Below are positions 34,211-43,698 of a stretch of DNA of 64,000 bases, piece after piece. Position 1 is the stretch's first letter; each line of letters starts with the position of its first letter. A model generated the notes under the pieces. The model did not search any database, was not told the origin of the DNA, and saw nothing but the letters and a program-made list of their open reading frames with translations. Source of the DNA: Anaerolineales bacterium (GTDB taxonomy: Bacteria > Chloroflexota > Anaerolineae > Aggregatilineales > J027); the NCBI GenBank assembly GCA_020634155.1, contig JACKCI010000002.1, forward strand, positions 930,001 through 994,000, read 5' to 3'. The translations under genes and the position numbers were made by a program.

Positions 34211-36765
34211 CTCTATCCTCAGTGATTGCCGTTGCGGTGAGCCTTGCTTATGGCGTAGTTCTGGCGGCTACATGGCGCTACCGGGATAACGCCAAGCCCT
34301 TTCACTACTGGCTCTGGTCAATGTTGGGCCTTGCGGCAATTACCACCATTTTGGGTATCTTTCCTGCCGATACAACTACGCGTGTCATGATTTATTCTGC
34401 TAGCTTGATGTTGGTCTTTTATGGGGCCATCACCTTTGGCTATTCCCAGCAGAGTAAATGGATTACGGCTTGGTTGATTGTTGCGGGGGCGTGGTGGGTA
34501 ATTGTGTTGTTGGGTAGCTTTACCAGCGACACCCTCAGCCAAGTCAATTGGCTCAATGAGACAGCGGATACCAGTGATCCCGCAGGGTTGGTGACGCTCG
34601 GCGGTTGGGCCGTGATTGGCCTCGTCCTTTTCCTCAATACTTTCAACAATTTCTATAACGCCCGTTTGCCCGAAATTGCCAACCGTGCCCTCTATTGGAG
34701 CGTCATGATGCCAATGGTGCTGCTAGGGGCTTTCTTTAGCGCCAGTGGTGTTGAGGTCTTGCGTGAGACAGGGTGGGTAATTCTGTTAGCTGGGGTAGCC
34801 GGGGCTATGTATGGCGTGATGGCCCTGCGTGTGGTGGATGTGCGCGAAACCCTGCGAATCACCATTGTTAACATGACCCTTATTCTTGTCACCTCCTTGG
34901 GGATTTTAGCCGCCTTGGTGATTGTTGACGAAATTGACCCCGATAGTGGACTTAATCGATGGGTTTTAATGGTTGGCTTGGCACTAGCAACCGCGACGAT
35001 CCATGCTCCGATTTATTGGCTGGTGAGTATCTTCACCAACCGCTTGGTGCGGGGTAGTATTGATAATGTGGCCTTTGAAATTAGCCGCTTCGCCCAAGCC
35101 ATCACGGGTGTGGTGGAGATGAAAGAACTCCACGATGTCGCCACCAAGACCCTCCAAGAGATTATGGGTGTGCGGCGTAGTGCCTTGATTTTTGCCACGA
35201 CAGGCGAGGATAACACCCTCAACCTTGATTTGTACCAGAATACAGGGGCGACCAAGGGGCAATTGGTTATTGGCGGCCCGATCTATGAGCAGTTGTTTAC
35301 CAAGCGCAAACCGCTGCGCCAGTACGACCTTGAAGTGTCGTCGGACTATAGCGGGGTGCAGCCCATGGAACGTGAATTTTTCAACCGCTTGCAAATGGCG
35401 GCTTTTGCCCCAATTGTTATTCAAAACAAGCTGATTGGGGTCTTGGGCTGTGGCTCGAAGGTCAATGATGCGCCCTTCTCAGACAATGACCTCGAGTTAC
35501 TGAGTACCATCGCCAACCAAACGGGTATCGCTCTCCGTAATGCCCGCTTGGTCGAAGACCTCCGCAAACGCGAACATGATGTCGCTGAATCGAACAAACG
35601 CCTTGAAGCCGCCAAGCGTCAACTGGAAGCGCTCGATGCTGTGAAGACTGACTTCATCACTATTGCCAGCCATGAACTGCGAACCCCGCTGGCCCAGATT
35701 CGCGGTCATACCGACATCATCGACGCCCTCAATGACCAAAGCATGATTAACCAAGACCAACTACGCGGCTTGACCAATAATCTCCGCAAAGCCGCTGACC
35801 GTCTGGAATCGCTGATTGGGGATATGTTGGATGTAAGCCAACTCGACCTTAGTGCTATGGATTTGCGCTTTGTCCAAACCAGCATTGAGAATGTGGTGCG
35901 GATGGCGATTGAACCCCTCCAAGAGAGCATCCGCAACCGCAAGCAATCCCTGACAGCGCGGGGCTTGCGAGGTCTGCCATCGCTTGAGGCTGACATGCAG
36001 CGCTTAGTACAGGCTATACGCAATGTGGTGCTGAACGCCGTGAAGTTCACGCCTGACGGGGGCCGTATTGAGATTATCGGCGCGTTGCTCAACAATGAGC
36101 GTACCGGACAGGATGAGATACAACTGGTCATCCGTGATACAGGTATCGGCATTGACCCCAAGAATCATGAAGCCATCTTTGAGAAGTTCTTCCGTGTAGG
36201 TGACCCCGGATTACATTCGACGGGTACTACCAAATTTATGGGAGCCGGTCCGGGACTTGGCTTGACCATTGCCCGCGGGGTAGTCACAGGCCATGGTGGG
36301 CGCATTTGGGCCGAAAGCGAAGGCTTTGACCCTGACAACCTCCCCGGCAGTATTTTCTATATTGTGCTGCCCCTCAAGCCACCGGAAGGCCAGCGCCGGG
36401 TGATGTCTTTCAGCACCCCAATTGGCGCACGCCCTACCCAAGCCAAGCGGCCTGAGAAAGCTACCCCACCTGCTGCGATGGAGAAGACACCTTTACCAAC
36501 CCCTGCACCAGCAGCACCGCCACCTGCACCATCCCTTGAGGATGACGAGGAAGCAGAAGATGCGCCCTTCGTGGAAAACAATCCGACTATCTTCAACCCC
36601 TCCGCCAGCCGTGCTGGGGTGGCCGCCGCAGCAATGGCTGCTGCTCAAGAAGCGGCTGAAAACCTAGATGCGGTTGAGGCGCAAGGAGATGAGGCGGCTG
36701 AGGAGCCACCAGACATTCGCACTACCCAAGAGGCATCCCTGCCACCTGATGACCCTGAAACCTAA
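34201..36765 (+). CDS. Membrane GAF-domain sensor histidine kinase
   Basis: An 854-residue hybridless kinase. The first 280 residues hold about eight membrane helices. A GAF domain spans about 290-460 and is followed by a short coiled coil. The H-box is ASHELRTPLAQIRGH near residue 490, the N-box RNVVLNAVKF, and G boxes DTGIGIDP and GPGLGLTIARGVV. The last 125 residues are an acidic Pro/Ala-rich tail with no domain. GTG at 34201 with GGAG five bases upstream was chosen over an in-frame start at 34096 lying deep inside the preceding gene. No response regulator is adjacent. The signal is unknown. Confidence 0.85.
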   Translation: MDITLSSVIAVAVSLAYGVVLAATWRYRDNAKPFHYWLWSMLGLAAITTILGIFPADTTTRVMIYSASLMLVFYGAITFGYSQQSKWITAWLIVAGAWWVIVLLGSFTSDTLSQVNWLNETADTSDPAGLVTLGGWAVIGLVLFLNTFNNFYNARLPEIANRALYWSVMMPMVLLGAFFSASGVEVLRETGWVILLAGVAGAMYGVMALRVVDVRETLRITIVNMTLILVTSLGILAALVIVDEIDPDSGLNRWVLMVGLALATATIHAPIYWLVSIFTNRLVRGSIDNVAFEISRFAQAITGVVEMKELHDVATKTLQEIMGVRRSALIFATTGEDNTLNLDLYQNTGATKGQLVIGGPIYEQLFTKRKPLRQYDLEVSSDYSGVQPMEREFFNRLQMAAFAPIVIQNKLIGVLGCGSKVNDAPFSDNDLELLSTIANQTGIALRNARLVEDLRKREHDVAESNKRLEAAKRQLEALDAVKTDFITIASHELRTPLAQIRGHTDIIDALNDQSMINQDQLRGLTNNLRKAADRLESLIGDMLDVSQLDLSAMDLRFVQTSIENVVRMAIEPLQESIRNRKQSLTARGLRGLPSLEADMQRLVQAIRNVVLNAVKFTPDGGRIEIIGALLNNERTGQDEIQLVIRDTGIGIDPKNHEAIFEKFFRVGDPGLHSTGTTKFMGAGPGLGLTIARGVVTGHGGRIWAESEGFDPDNLPGSIFYIVLPLKPPEGQRRVMSFSTPIGARPTQAKRPEKATPPAAMEKTPLPTPAPAAPPPAPSLEDDEEAEDAPFVENNPTIFNPSASRAGVAAAAMAAAQEAAENLDAVEAQGDEAAEEPPDIRTTQEASLPPDDPET

Positions 36766-36771
36766 ACCAAG

Positions 36772-36797
36772 CCCTGCCAACTATGGCAGGGTTTTTT
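36772..36797 (+). terminator. Intrinsic terminator after the histidine kinase
   Basis: CCCTGCCA (36772-36779) and TGGCAGGG (36784-36791) form a perfect 8-base stem with loop ACTA, followed by six T. The T-run touches the stop codon of the convergent MscS gene. Confidence 0.88.
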
Positions 36798-37995
36798 ATT
36801 CGTCGCCAACTTCCTCAGTGCCTTCGGGCTGGTCGGGTTGAGGGAGATCGAACTCTGGGGCTTGGGGCAAGGCTGTCGCCAGTTCTGGCTCAATCGGATA
36901 GAGGCGTGAGGTCGTGCGCGGGTCGGCTTGTTGCAGGACAAGGGTGCGGGTTGGGAAGGCAAACTCCACCTTGTGCTTTTGCACCAGATACATGATTTTG
37001 AGATTGATGTCTTGCTTAATTTGCTGAAAGTCAGTCCAGCGCGGCTCATCAATATGGCAGATAACCCGAATATCGAGGGTGCTTTCCCCAAAATTAACGA
37101 ACTGCACAAATACGCTATCCTGAATTACCCGCTGGTGCTGCATCAACATATCGCGGATGGCCTGTACCACCGCCAGCAATTGGTTGGGCGAGGCGTCATA
37201 GGTAATCCCTACGTTCATATCCAAGCGGCGCTTGCTGAGGCGGGACCAATTGGTGATGCTATTGGCGGTTAACTGGGCATTCGGTACCACGACTAGGCTT
37301 TGGTCGAGTTTACGAATACGGGTACTACGGAAGCCGATTTTCTCAACCACCCCTGTTGCTGAATCACTTTCGATATAGTCCCCAATGTAGAAAGGCGAAT
37401 CGGAGAGGATGACAAAATAGCCAACCAGATTAGACAGGGCCTCTTGCGCCGCCAGCGCCACCGCCAACCCACCAATCCCTAGACCTGCCAGCAAGCCGTT
37501 GAGGTTATAGCCGAACTGATCCATAATGACCACGAAGGCAAAGAGGACAATAATGCCCTTGAGGACTTGTTGCCCAAAGCGCACCACGCTACTATCAATG
37601 CGGCTATTGAGGGTCGCAATACCTGCAATGGGGTCAGCCAGTACATCAATCATGCGGAAGAGAGCCGCGAAAATCGCTACCGCAACCAACGATGTAATCA
37701 CGCGGTCAGGCAAGCGATTAAGTTGCTCGTTTAACTCCAAAATATCCAGCGTCCACCATACCCCCAAAACCCCAATAATCAAGCGCAGCGGTGGCTCAAT
37801 AGCCCCAATCAGACGTTCATCAAGGGTGGTGCGGGTGCGACCTGTCAGCCGCAATAAGCGCCGAAGTGCCCAAGCAATCACCCAACGCAGCATCAGAAGC
37901 GTAAAAGCCAGAATAACGGCCACAATGACCAAGCGGCTGATGGTCTCAGCGGTTTCGGTTCCAAACCAGTCAATCAAGAATTGTGGGGTATCCAT
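36796..37995 (-). CDS. MscS-family small-conductance mechanosensitive channel
   Basis: A 399-residue channel protein with about four N-terminal helices. The pore helix and MscS beta-domain are recognisable in GLGIGGLAVALAAQEALSNL, VGYFVILSDSPFYIGDYIE and VVPNAQLTANSITNWSR. The C-terminus beyond the domain is a soluble, acidic, Pro-rich tail. It would open under membrane tension to release solutes at osmotic downshift. The LapA-like gene is just upstream on the same strand, with 3 bases between them. Confidence 0.88.
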   Translation of the reverse strand: MDTPQFLIDWFGTETAETISRLVIVAVILAFTLLMLRWVIAWALRRLLRLTGRTRTTLDERLIGAIEPPLRLIIGVLGVWWTLDILELNEQLNRLPDRVITSLVAVAIFAALFRMIDVLADPIAGIATLNSRIDSSVVRFGQQVLKGIIVLFAFVVIMDQFGYNLNGLLAGLGIGGLAVALAAQEALSNLVGYFVILSDSPFYIGDYIESDSATGVVEKIGFRSTRIRKLDQSLVVVPNAQLTANSITNWSRLSKRRLDMNVGITYDASPNQLLAVVQAIRDMLMQHQRVIQDSVFVQFVNFGESTLDIRVICHIDEPRWTDFQQIKQDINLKIMYLVQKHKVEFAFPTRTLVLQQADPRTTSRLYPIEPELATALPQAPEFDLPQPDQPEGTEEVGDE

Positions 37996-37998
37996 GAC

Positions 37999-38256
37999 TT
38001 ACTTGGCGGTTTCTTGATCTTCGGCAAGGCGTTTGATGTTCTCTTCGAGTTTAAAGTTCTCTGCTCTAGGCTTGAGGGTGCGTGGCATCACAATCCCAAA
38101 AACAACCCCCACCAGCATACTGATGATAATTACCAGTGCCAAAGAGATGTTCATATCAAAAAAGAGAAATTCGACATCGACTGCTTCCGTATTTTGCAGG
38201 AAAAAGACGATGAGCAGTACAAGAATGGCTAAAATGAAGGCGAGTATAGGGCGCAT
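37999..38256 (-). CDS. LapA-domain (DUF1049) small membrane protein
   Basis: An 85-residue protein with two transmembrane helices, FILAILVLLIVFFLQNTEAV and LALVIIISMLVGVVFGI, followed by a charged helix. The FxxQN segment after the first helix and the overall plan match the LapA domain. In other bacteria such proteins are linked to envelope assembly; in this context only membrane location is safe. It appears to be the first gene of a two-gene operon with the MscS channel. Confidence 0.75.
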   Translation of the reverse strand: MRPILAFILAILVLLIVFFLQNTEAVDVEFLFFDMNISLALVIIISMLVGVVFGIVMPRTLKPRAENFKLEENIKRLAEDQETAK

Positions 38257-38313
38257 AGAGGTTCCTTTACCTTTCTCATTACATGAATCAATTATCTACA
38301 AAAGTACGAAAAT

Positions 38314-38341
38314 TTGAAATTTAGCTAGAATTGACTACAAT
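38314..38341 (+). promoter_or_regulatory. Promoter of the liv-type operon
   Basis: TTGAAA (38314-38319) and TACAAT (38336-38341) with a 16-base spacer, each matching the consensus at five of six positions. Transcription would start near 38348, about 30 bases before the livG ATG. Confidence 0.6.
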
Positions 38342-38379
38342 CCTTAAAATTTCTCAGCTTTTTCGGGGTTTGCTTGAAT

Positions 38380-39213
38380 ATGAATGACCTTATTCTGCAC
38401 GTTCAGAGCATTTCTTTAAGTTTCGGCGGGATTAAGGCCATCCAAAATGTTGATTTTGAGGTCAAGCGTGGGGAAATCCTTGCGATTATTGGCCCCAACG
38501 GTGCGGGCAAGACCAGCACCATTAACAGCATTAGTGGCTTTTATCACCCTCAACAAGGGCGTATTCTCTTTGATGGCAAGGACATCACCGATTTGCCGAC
38601 CCACAAACGCGCCCCCTTGGGCATTGCCCGTACCTTTCAAAATATCGCCCTCTATACCCACATGACCACCCTCGATAATCTCATGGCGGCTCGCTTCATC
38701 TACATGAAATCGGGCGTGATGAGTGGCGCGGTCTATTGGGACTTGCTGAAATTCCTTCCCCAGACATGGCGTGATAGCCTGAGTAAAGTGTGGCAGCCAG
38801 CCATCTATGAGGAAATTGAGCATCGGGCAATTGTCGAGGAGATTATCGACTTCTTGGAAATGACCCATGTCCGCAACCGCACGGTGGGTATGTTGCCGTA
38901 TGGGATGCGGAAACGGGTCGAATTGGGGCGGGCGTTGGCCCTTGAACCCAAGCTTTTGCTTTTGGATGAGCCAATGGCGGGTATGAATGTCGAAGAAAAA
39001 GAGGACATGGCCCGCTTCATCCTCGATATTCACGACCAACGCGATATCACTATTGTGCTAATTGAGCATGACATCGGTCTAGTGATGGATATTGCGGATC
39101 GGATTGTTGTATTGGACTTTGGGCAGAAGATTGCGGACGGCACACCCGATCAGGTTCGCCAAGACCCGCACGTAATCGAAGCCTATCTCGGTAAAGAGGC
39201 GGTGATGGAATGA
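38380..39213 (+). CDS. livG: Branched-chain amino acid type ABC transporter ATPase
   Basis: A 277-residue ATP-binding subunit of the LivG type. Walker A is GPNGAGKTS, the Q-loop is in TFQNIALYTHM, the signature region is LPYGMRKRVELGRAL (the LivG-type variant of LSGGQ), Walker B is LLLLDEPMAGM, and the switch His is in IEHDIG. A segment of about 20 extra residues (MKSGVMSGAVYWDLL) lies after the Q-loop. An in-frame TTG at 38374 is also possible. It is followed with overlap by the acyl-CoA ligase, livH, livM, livK and livF. The substrate may be an amino acid, a short fatty acid or an aromatic acid. Confidence 0.9.
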   Translation: MNDLILHVQSISLSFGGIKAIQNVDFEVKRGEILAIIGPNGAGKTSTINSISGFYHPQQGRILFDGKDITDLPTHKRAPLGIARTFQNIALYTHMTTLDNLMAARFIYMKSGVMSGAVYWDLLKFLPQTWRDSLSKVWQPAIYEEIEHRAIVEEIIDFLEMTHVRNRTVGMLPYGMRKRVELGRALALEPKLLLLDEPMAGMNVEEKEDMARFILDIHDQRDITIVLIEHDIGLVMDIADRIVVLDFGQKIADGTPDQVRQDPHVIEAYLGKEAVME

Positions 39214-41159
39214 GTGACCTATACCCCAACGACCCCATTGGACCCTTGGCACCAGAGGCCGATACCCTTCCCAAGAACTTGCTGCTCACGGCCCAGCGTA
39301 TGGGGCCAAGCAAAATTGCCATGCGAAAGAAGCGCTTTGGTATCTGGCAAGAATACACATGGGGAGAGAGCATTCAAATCGTCCGCGAGTTCTGCTTAGG
39401 GTTGGTGAGTCTTGGCCTGCATAAAGAGGACAAGGTGTGCATCGTTGGCGATAACGACCCTGAATACTACTGGGCTGAATTCGCTACTCATGCCGCACGA
39501 GGTGTCACCATTGGTGTTTTCACCGATGCCGCCCCGCGTGAATTGGAGTATCTGATCACCAACTCCGAGGCATCCTTCGTAGTCGCCCAAGACCAAGAAC
39601 AGTGTGACAAATTGCTCGAACTGCGCGAGAAGATTCCCAATGTGCGAAAAGTTATCTATTGGGATGAGTCGAGCTTGTGGGGCTATGAGGATGAGAAGTG
39701 GCTGATGGGCTTTAGCGCAGTGTGTGAACTAGGTCGGGCCTATGAACAAGAGCATCCGAACCATTTTGAGGCGTTGGTGCAACAGGGTTCCGCCAGTGAC
39801 CTAGCGATTCTAAGCTATACCAGCGGCACCACTAGCCTGCCTAAAGGGGCCATGATTACCCAGAGCAACCTGATTTATGGCTCACGTCATGCCGCCCAAA
39901 TCGCGGCGGTGTCCCAAGAGGATGACTATGTATCCTTCAGCCCGCTGGCATGGATTACCGAGCAAGCCCTCGGCTTGGCCTATCATGTTATGGATGGCAT
40001 GGTCGTCAATTTCCCTGAAAAGGCCGAAACGGTACAGAACGACATCCGTGAGATTGCCCCCGTGATGTTACTCTTTCCCAGTCGCTTGTGGGAATCGCTG
40101 GTTAGCCAAGTCCAAGCCAATATGACTGACTCTGACCGCCTTAATCGCTTTTTCTATCGAGTTTTTCTCAAAATTGGCTATCGGCTGGCGGATTATCAAG
40201 AAAAAGGTGAGAAGCCACCTCTACAATGGAAGCTGCTCAAATGGGTGGGTGAGTTTGCCTTGTTTGCACCCTTACGTGATAAATTGGGCCTCTCACGCCT
40301 GCGCTATGGTTATACATCGGGTGCCAGCCTCAGCCATGACGTGTTGCGTTTCTTCCGTGCCATTCAAGTTGAACTCTATCAACTCTATGGTTCCACTGAA
40401 TGCCAAGGCCATACCTTCCATTACCCCGGCGACATCCGCTTTGGCACCGTCGGCAAACCCATCCCCACCGTCAATGTGCGGGTAGCTGATAACGGTGAAA
40501 TTCAAATCAAGAGCCGTAGCATGTTTCAGGGCTACTACAAAGATGAGGCCAAGTCTCAAGAGGCCTTCACTGAAGATGGCTGGTTCAAGACAGGCGATGC
40601 TGGACGCTTTGATGAGTTCGGGCATCTGGTCTATCTTGACCGCGTGAAGGACATGATTCGCCTGCCGAATGGGGCCGCCTTCAGCCCGCAGTATATTGAG
40701 GGCCGCTTGAAGTTTAGCCCCTACATCCAAGATGTGATGGTCGTCGGCGGTGACGATATGAGCTTTGTAGCCGCTATGGTGACCTTGAATTTTGATAATG
40801 TTGCTCGTTGGGCCGAGAAGCGCGGGATTTCTTTTACGACCTTGGCTGACCTCTCCCAACGTGATGAAGTGGGCGAATTGATTTTGGAAGATGTCAACCG
40901 CACCAACTCTAGTTTGGATAAGGATGGACGGATTAAGCGTTTTGTCGTCTTACCACGTACCTTTGACCCTGACGAGGAAGAATTGACCCGTACCCGTAAG
41001 CTGCGCCGCGGGGCGATGGAAAGAAAATATGGTGACATTCTGACAGCGATTTATACTCATGAGCAATCGTTGACCATGCGGGCCGAGGTACGGTACCGCG
41101 ATGGGCGCGTGGGGTATACCGAGACCGCTGTGCAAGTGCGGGATGTCGAGGGAGCATAA
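39210..41159 (+). CDS. Long-chain acyl-CoA synthetase (AMP-forming)
   Basis: A 649-residue member of the ANL superfamily that activates a carboxylic acid to its CoA thioester through an acyl-adenylate. The P-loop-like motif is LSYTSGTTSLPKGAM at about residue 200. YGSTECQGHT forms the acyl-AMP site, DGWFKTGDAGRFDEFGHLVYLDRVKD holds the hinge Asp, and LTRTRKLRRG is the likely catalytic Lys segment. The length and pattern are those of bacterial FadD15-like ligases. It lies inside the liv-type operon, overlapping livG by 4 bases, which suggests that the transporter imports an acid which this enzyme then traps as CoA ester. Confidence 0.9.
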   Translation: MSDLYPNDPIGPLAPEADTLPKNLLLTAQRMGPSKIAMRKKRFGIWQEYTWGESIQIVREFCLGLVSLGLHKEDKVCIVGDNDPEYYWAEFATHAARGVTIGVFTDAAPRELEYLITNSEASFVVAQDQEQCDKLLELREKIPNVRKVIYWDESSLWGYEDEKWLMGFSAVCELGRAYEQEHPNHFEALVQQGSASDLAILSYTSGTTSLPKGAMITQSNLIYGSRHAAQIAAVSQEDDYVSFSPLAWITEQALGLAYHVMDGMVVNFPEKAETVQNDIREIAPVMLLFPSRLWESLVSQVQANMTDSDRLNRFFYRVFLKIGYRLADYQEKGEKPPLQWKLLKWVGEFALFAPLRDKLGLSRLRYGYTSGASLSHDVLRFFRAIQVELYQLYGSTECQGHTFHYPGDIRFGTVGKPIPTVNVRVADNGEIQIKSRSMFQGYYKDEAKSQEAFTEDGWFKTGDAGRFDEFGHLVYLDRVKDMIRLPNGAAFSPQYIEGRLKFSPYIQDVMVVGGDDMSFVAAMVTLNFDNVARWAEKRGISFTTLADLSQRDEVGELILEDVNRTNSSLDKDGRIKRFVVLPRTFDPDEEELTRTRKLRRGAMERKYGDILTAIYTHEQSLTMRAEVRYRDGRVGYTETAVQVRDVEGA

Positions 41160-41161
41160 AT

Positions 41162-42469
41162 ATGGCTGATTGGGACATTTTGGGTAAAAGTTTTCATTTG
41201 GTTCTCCAAGCCACCCTCAATGGGGTTTTGCAAGGGGGCCTCTATGCCCTGATTGCCTTGGGGATTGTGGTGATTAATAAGGCCTCCGGTATTTTTAACT
41301 TTGCACATGGCTGGATGATGTTTATCGGGGCGCTGATATTTTGGCAATTCTACGATAGTCCACCCTCGGACACCCTTCTGGGAGTAACGGTTGGGCTGGC
41401 GGCCTTTCTCGCCGTGACGGTGGTTTTTACTTTGGGCATAACCGCGCCACGCCCCCAAGCTGATCCACCCCCTAAGACTAAAAATCGTTTTGTGCGTGTT
41501 GTTCACTATTGGCGCGGCCAACAGCTTGTCCCTCAACGGGCGCTGATGTTTGGCGGGGCGGGCTTGGTCGTGTGGGGCCTGCTGGTCTTCCTGCTGACCC
41601 AAAGCAATTGGTTAGTTTTGCGTGGCGCAGCCGCGGCGTTGATTGCCAGTGTGTTAATCGGGCTATTGGTGGAACGCATCACCATTCGCCCCTTATTAGG
41701 GCAACCTGTCCTAACCGCTATTCTGATGACTCTAGCAATTGGCTTTATCTTGCAAGGAGTCACCCAGATTGTGTGGGGGCCAAATGACCATAAACTGGAT
41801 GTCTTCAAGGCCGAGCAACCCAAGGCTTCTGAAAACTCATCCAAGCCACCTGCTGCAACCGGAACAATTGTGGTGCCTGTCTTTACCTTTGAAACGGGTG
41901 AGGCGGTCACCACGGAAACCAAGCAAACCGTTGGTACTGGTTCCGCCCCCGACTATCGTTTGAAGACCGCCAGTTGGCTGGGCAATGACCTCCGCCTGAA
42001 ACGCTTTTTGGTATGGGGTTTTGGGATTGCGGTTGCCACTTTTGTCGGTTTCTCGCTCTTTTTCCAATACACCTCCGTCGGCTTGGCTTTACGGGCAACC
42101 GCTGAAAACCAAGTGCTGGCTGAAAGTGTCGGGTTACAGGTGCGCCTGATGCTGGCCCTGTCGTGGGCGATGGTGGCGGTTATGGCGACGATTGCGGGTG
42201 TCATTCAAGGCACAGGTGGCACAGGTATCGCCATTTTGGTCATCCCCTATCTGGCGCTACGGGTCTTTCCAGCGGTGCTACTCGGTGGCTTGGAGTCGAT
42301 TACGGGCGCGATGGTGGGTGGCTTGGTGGTCGGTGTGGTTGAGCAATTGACCGTTGTTTATATCGATACCAGTGCCGCGCAACAAATGGCACCCTTTGTG
42401 GTGTTGATGATTGTTCTCATTATCCGACCCGATGGCCTCTTTGGTCAGCGGCGGATTGACCGCGTGTAA
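41162..42469 (+). CDS. livH: LivH-type ABC permease with two insertions
   Basis: A permease of the branched-chain amino acid uptake family. The core is clear: GGLYALIALGIVVINKASGIFNFAHG at the start, IRPLLGQPVLTAILMTLAIGF in the middle, and GLALRATAENQVLAESVGL plus AVLLGGLESITGAMVGG near the end. At 435 residues it exceeds the usual 290-310. The extra length comes from a region at about 85-150 with two added hydrophobic stretches, and from a hydrophilic Thr/Pro-rich loop at about 215-265 (SSKPPAATGTIVV onward). It pairs with LivM. Confidence 0.9.
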   Translation: MADWDILGKSFHLVLQATLNGVLQGGLYALIALGIVVINKASGIFNFAHGWMMFIGALIFWQFYDSPPSDTLLGVTVGLAAFLAVTVVFTLGITAPRPQADPPPKTKNRFVRVVHYWRGQQLVPQRALMFGGAGLVVWGLLVFLLTQSNWLVLRGAAAALIASVLIGLLVERITIRPLLGQPVLTAILMTLAIGFILQGVTQIVWGPNDHKLDVFKAEQPKASENSSKPPAATGTIVVPVFTFETGEAVTTETKQTVGTGSAPDYRLKTASWLGNDLRLKRFLVWGFGIAVATFVGFSLFFQYTSVGLALRATAENQVLAESVGLQVRLMLALSWAMVAVMATIAGVIQGTGGTGIAILVIPYLALRVFPAVLLGGLESITGAMVGGLVVGVVEQLTVVYIDTSAAQQMAPFVVLMIVLIIRPDGLFGQRRIDRV

Positions 42470-42481
42470 AGGGGTAGCCAG

Positions 42482-43591
42482 ATGCGTCCAAGTGGTGTTT
42501 ACGATACCAACTATATTCAAGCCCAAGCCTTGTTCCGCACCCGTGTGGATAAATGGTGGACATGGATTATTATCGGTGTACTCCTGCTGGTACCGCTATT
42601 GTCGAAAGAAGGGCCATTAGGCCTTGAACTGGTTTCCTTGAGCGTCCTTAACATCATGACCACAGGTGGTATCCTGTTGATTTCGGTCACAGGGTTGAAC
42701 CTGCTCTTAGGCTATACCGGACAGATTTCATTGGGGCAAGCAGCCTTCATGATGGTTGGGGCCTATACAGGTGCGGTTCTCGCACGCCAGACCAGTATCT
42801 CATTTATGTTCGCGTTGCCCGTTGCGGCCTTGGCTGCGGGGGTGGTTGGCTTGGCCTTTGGCTTGGCCTCCTTACGGGTGAAGGGCTTCTATCTAGCGAT
42901 GGCAACCCTCGCGGCCCAGTTTATTATCCCTTGGGCCATTAACTCCTATCGCGGCGATTGGGTGAATCTCGGTAAAGGCAACCCCTTGCCAGTTCCCAAG
43001 GCCAGCATCTTCGGTCTGCACATCAGCAGCAATGTCGATGAGTATTATTTGGTGTTGGTTTTCGTGTTTCTGACAGCAGCGGCAGCCCGTAACCTGATTC
43101 GCAGTCGGGTGGGGCGGGCATGGATTTCTATCCGTGACAATGACCTCGCTGCCGAACAGTTAGGCATTAACGTCTTTCGCTATAAGGTGTTGGCCTTCTT
43201 TGTCTCAGCGGTTTTTGCAGGCATTGCGGGCGCTCTCCAAGCCCATGTGACCCGTAGCGTGACGGACACCTCCTTTACCCTCGAAACCAGCATCGAATTG
43301 CTGGCAATGTTGGTGATTGGCGGGGCGGGGTTCCCCTTGGGGCCATTGTTTGGGGTGATGTTCTTCATGGTCATGGATCGCTATGTAGTGGACAGCCTGA
43401 ATGAAATCCTCCAAGACGAGTTGCCCAAGCTGTTGACCTTCCTCAATCCCGAATATATCCCGATTGGCTTACCTCATTTCATCCTTGGGACGTTGCTGGC
43501 TTTGTTTCTCATCTACGAACCAAGGGGTTTAGCCTATCGGTGGCGCATTTTACAGGCAGCATGGCGGCTACGACCTTTCTCGAAAGCTTAG
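42482..43591 (+). CDS. livM: LivM-type ABC permease
   Basis: A 369-residue permease, the second membrane subunit of the importer. Motifs: GLNLLLGYTGQISLGQAAFMMVGAY, GFYLAMATLAAQFI, SIRDNDLAAEQLGIN (the EAA-like loop contacting the ATPase) and VIGGAGFPLGPLFGVMFF. The segment of about 30 residues around GDWVNLGKGNPLPVPKASIFG is an external loop. Its ATG is 12 bases after livH. An additional promoter follows before livK. Confidence 0.93.
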   Translation: MRPSGVYDTNYIQAQALFRTRVDKWWTWIIIGVLLLVPLLSKEGPLGLELVSLSVLNIMTTGGILLISVTGLNLLLGYTGQISLGQAAFMMVGAYTGAVLARQTSISFMFALPVAALAAGVVGLAFGLASLRVKGFYLAMATLAAQFIIPWAINSYRGDWVNLGKGNPLPVPKASIFGLHISSNVDEYYLVLVFVFLTAAAARNLIRSRVGRAWISIRDNDLAAEQLGINVFRYKVLAFFVSAVFAGIAGALQAHVTRSVTDTSFTLETSIELLAMLVIGGAGFPLGPLFGVMFFMVMDRYVVDSLNEILQDELPKLLTFLNPEYIPIGLPHFILGTLLALFLIYEPRGLAYRWRILQAAWRLRPFSKA

Positions 43592-43604
43592 AAAATACGA
43601 AAAG

Positions 43605-43633
43605 TTGTGCAAAAGCGCAGAATCGTTTATAAA
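43605..43633 (+). promoter_or_regulatory. Internal promoter of livK
   Basis: TTGTGC (43605-43610), a 17-base spacer and TATAAA (43628-43633) lie in the 107-base gap between livM and livK. Transcription would start near 43640. Separate transcription would allow the higher level usually needed for a substrate-binding protein. Confidence 0.6.
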
Positions 43634-43698
43634 ATGGAAGGAAGTAACCGCAACCGTTTTACAAAATTTACCGATCGTACTATAAGGAGACTGTGACT

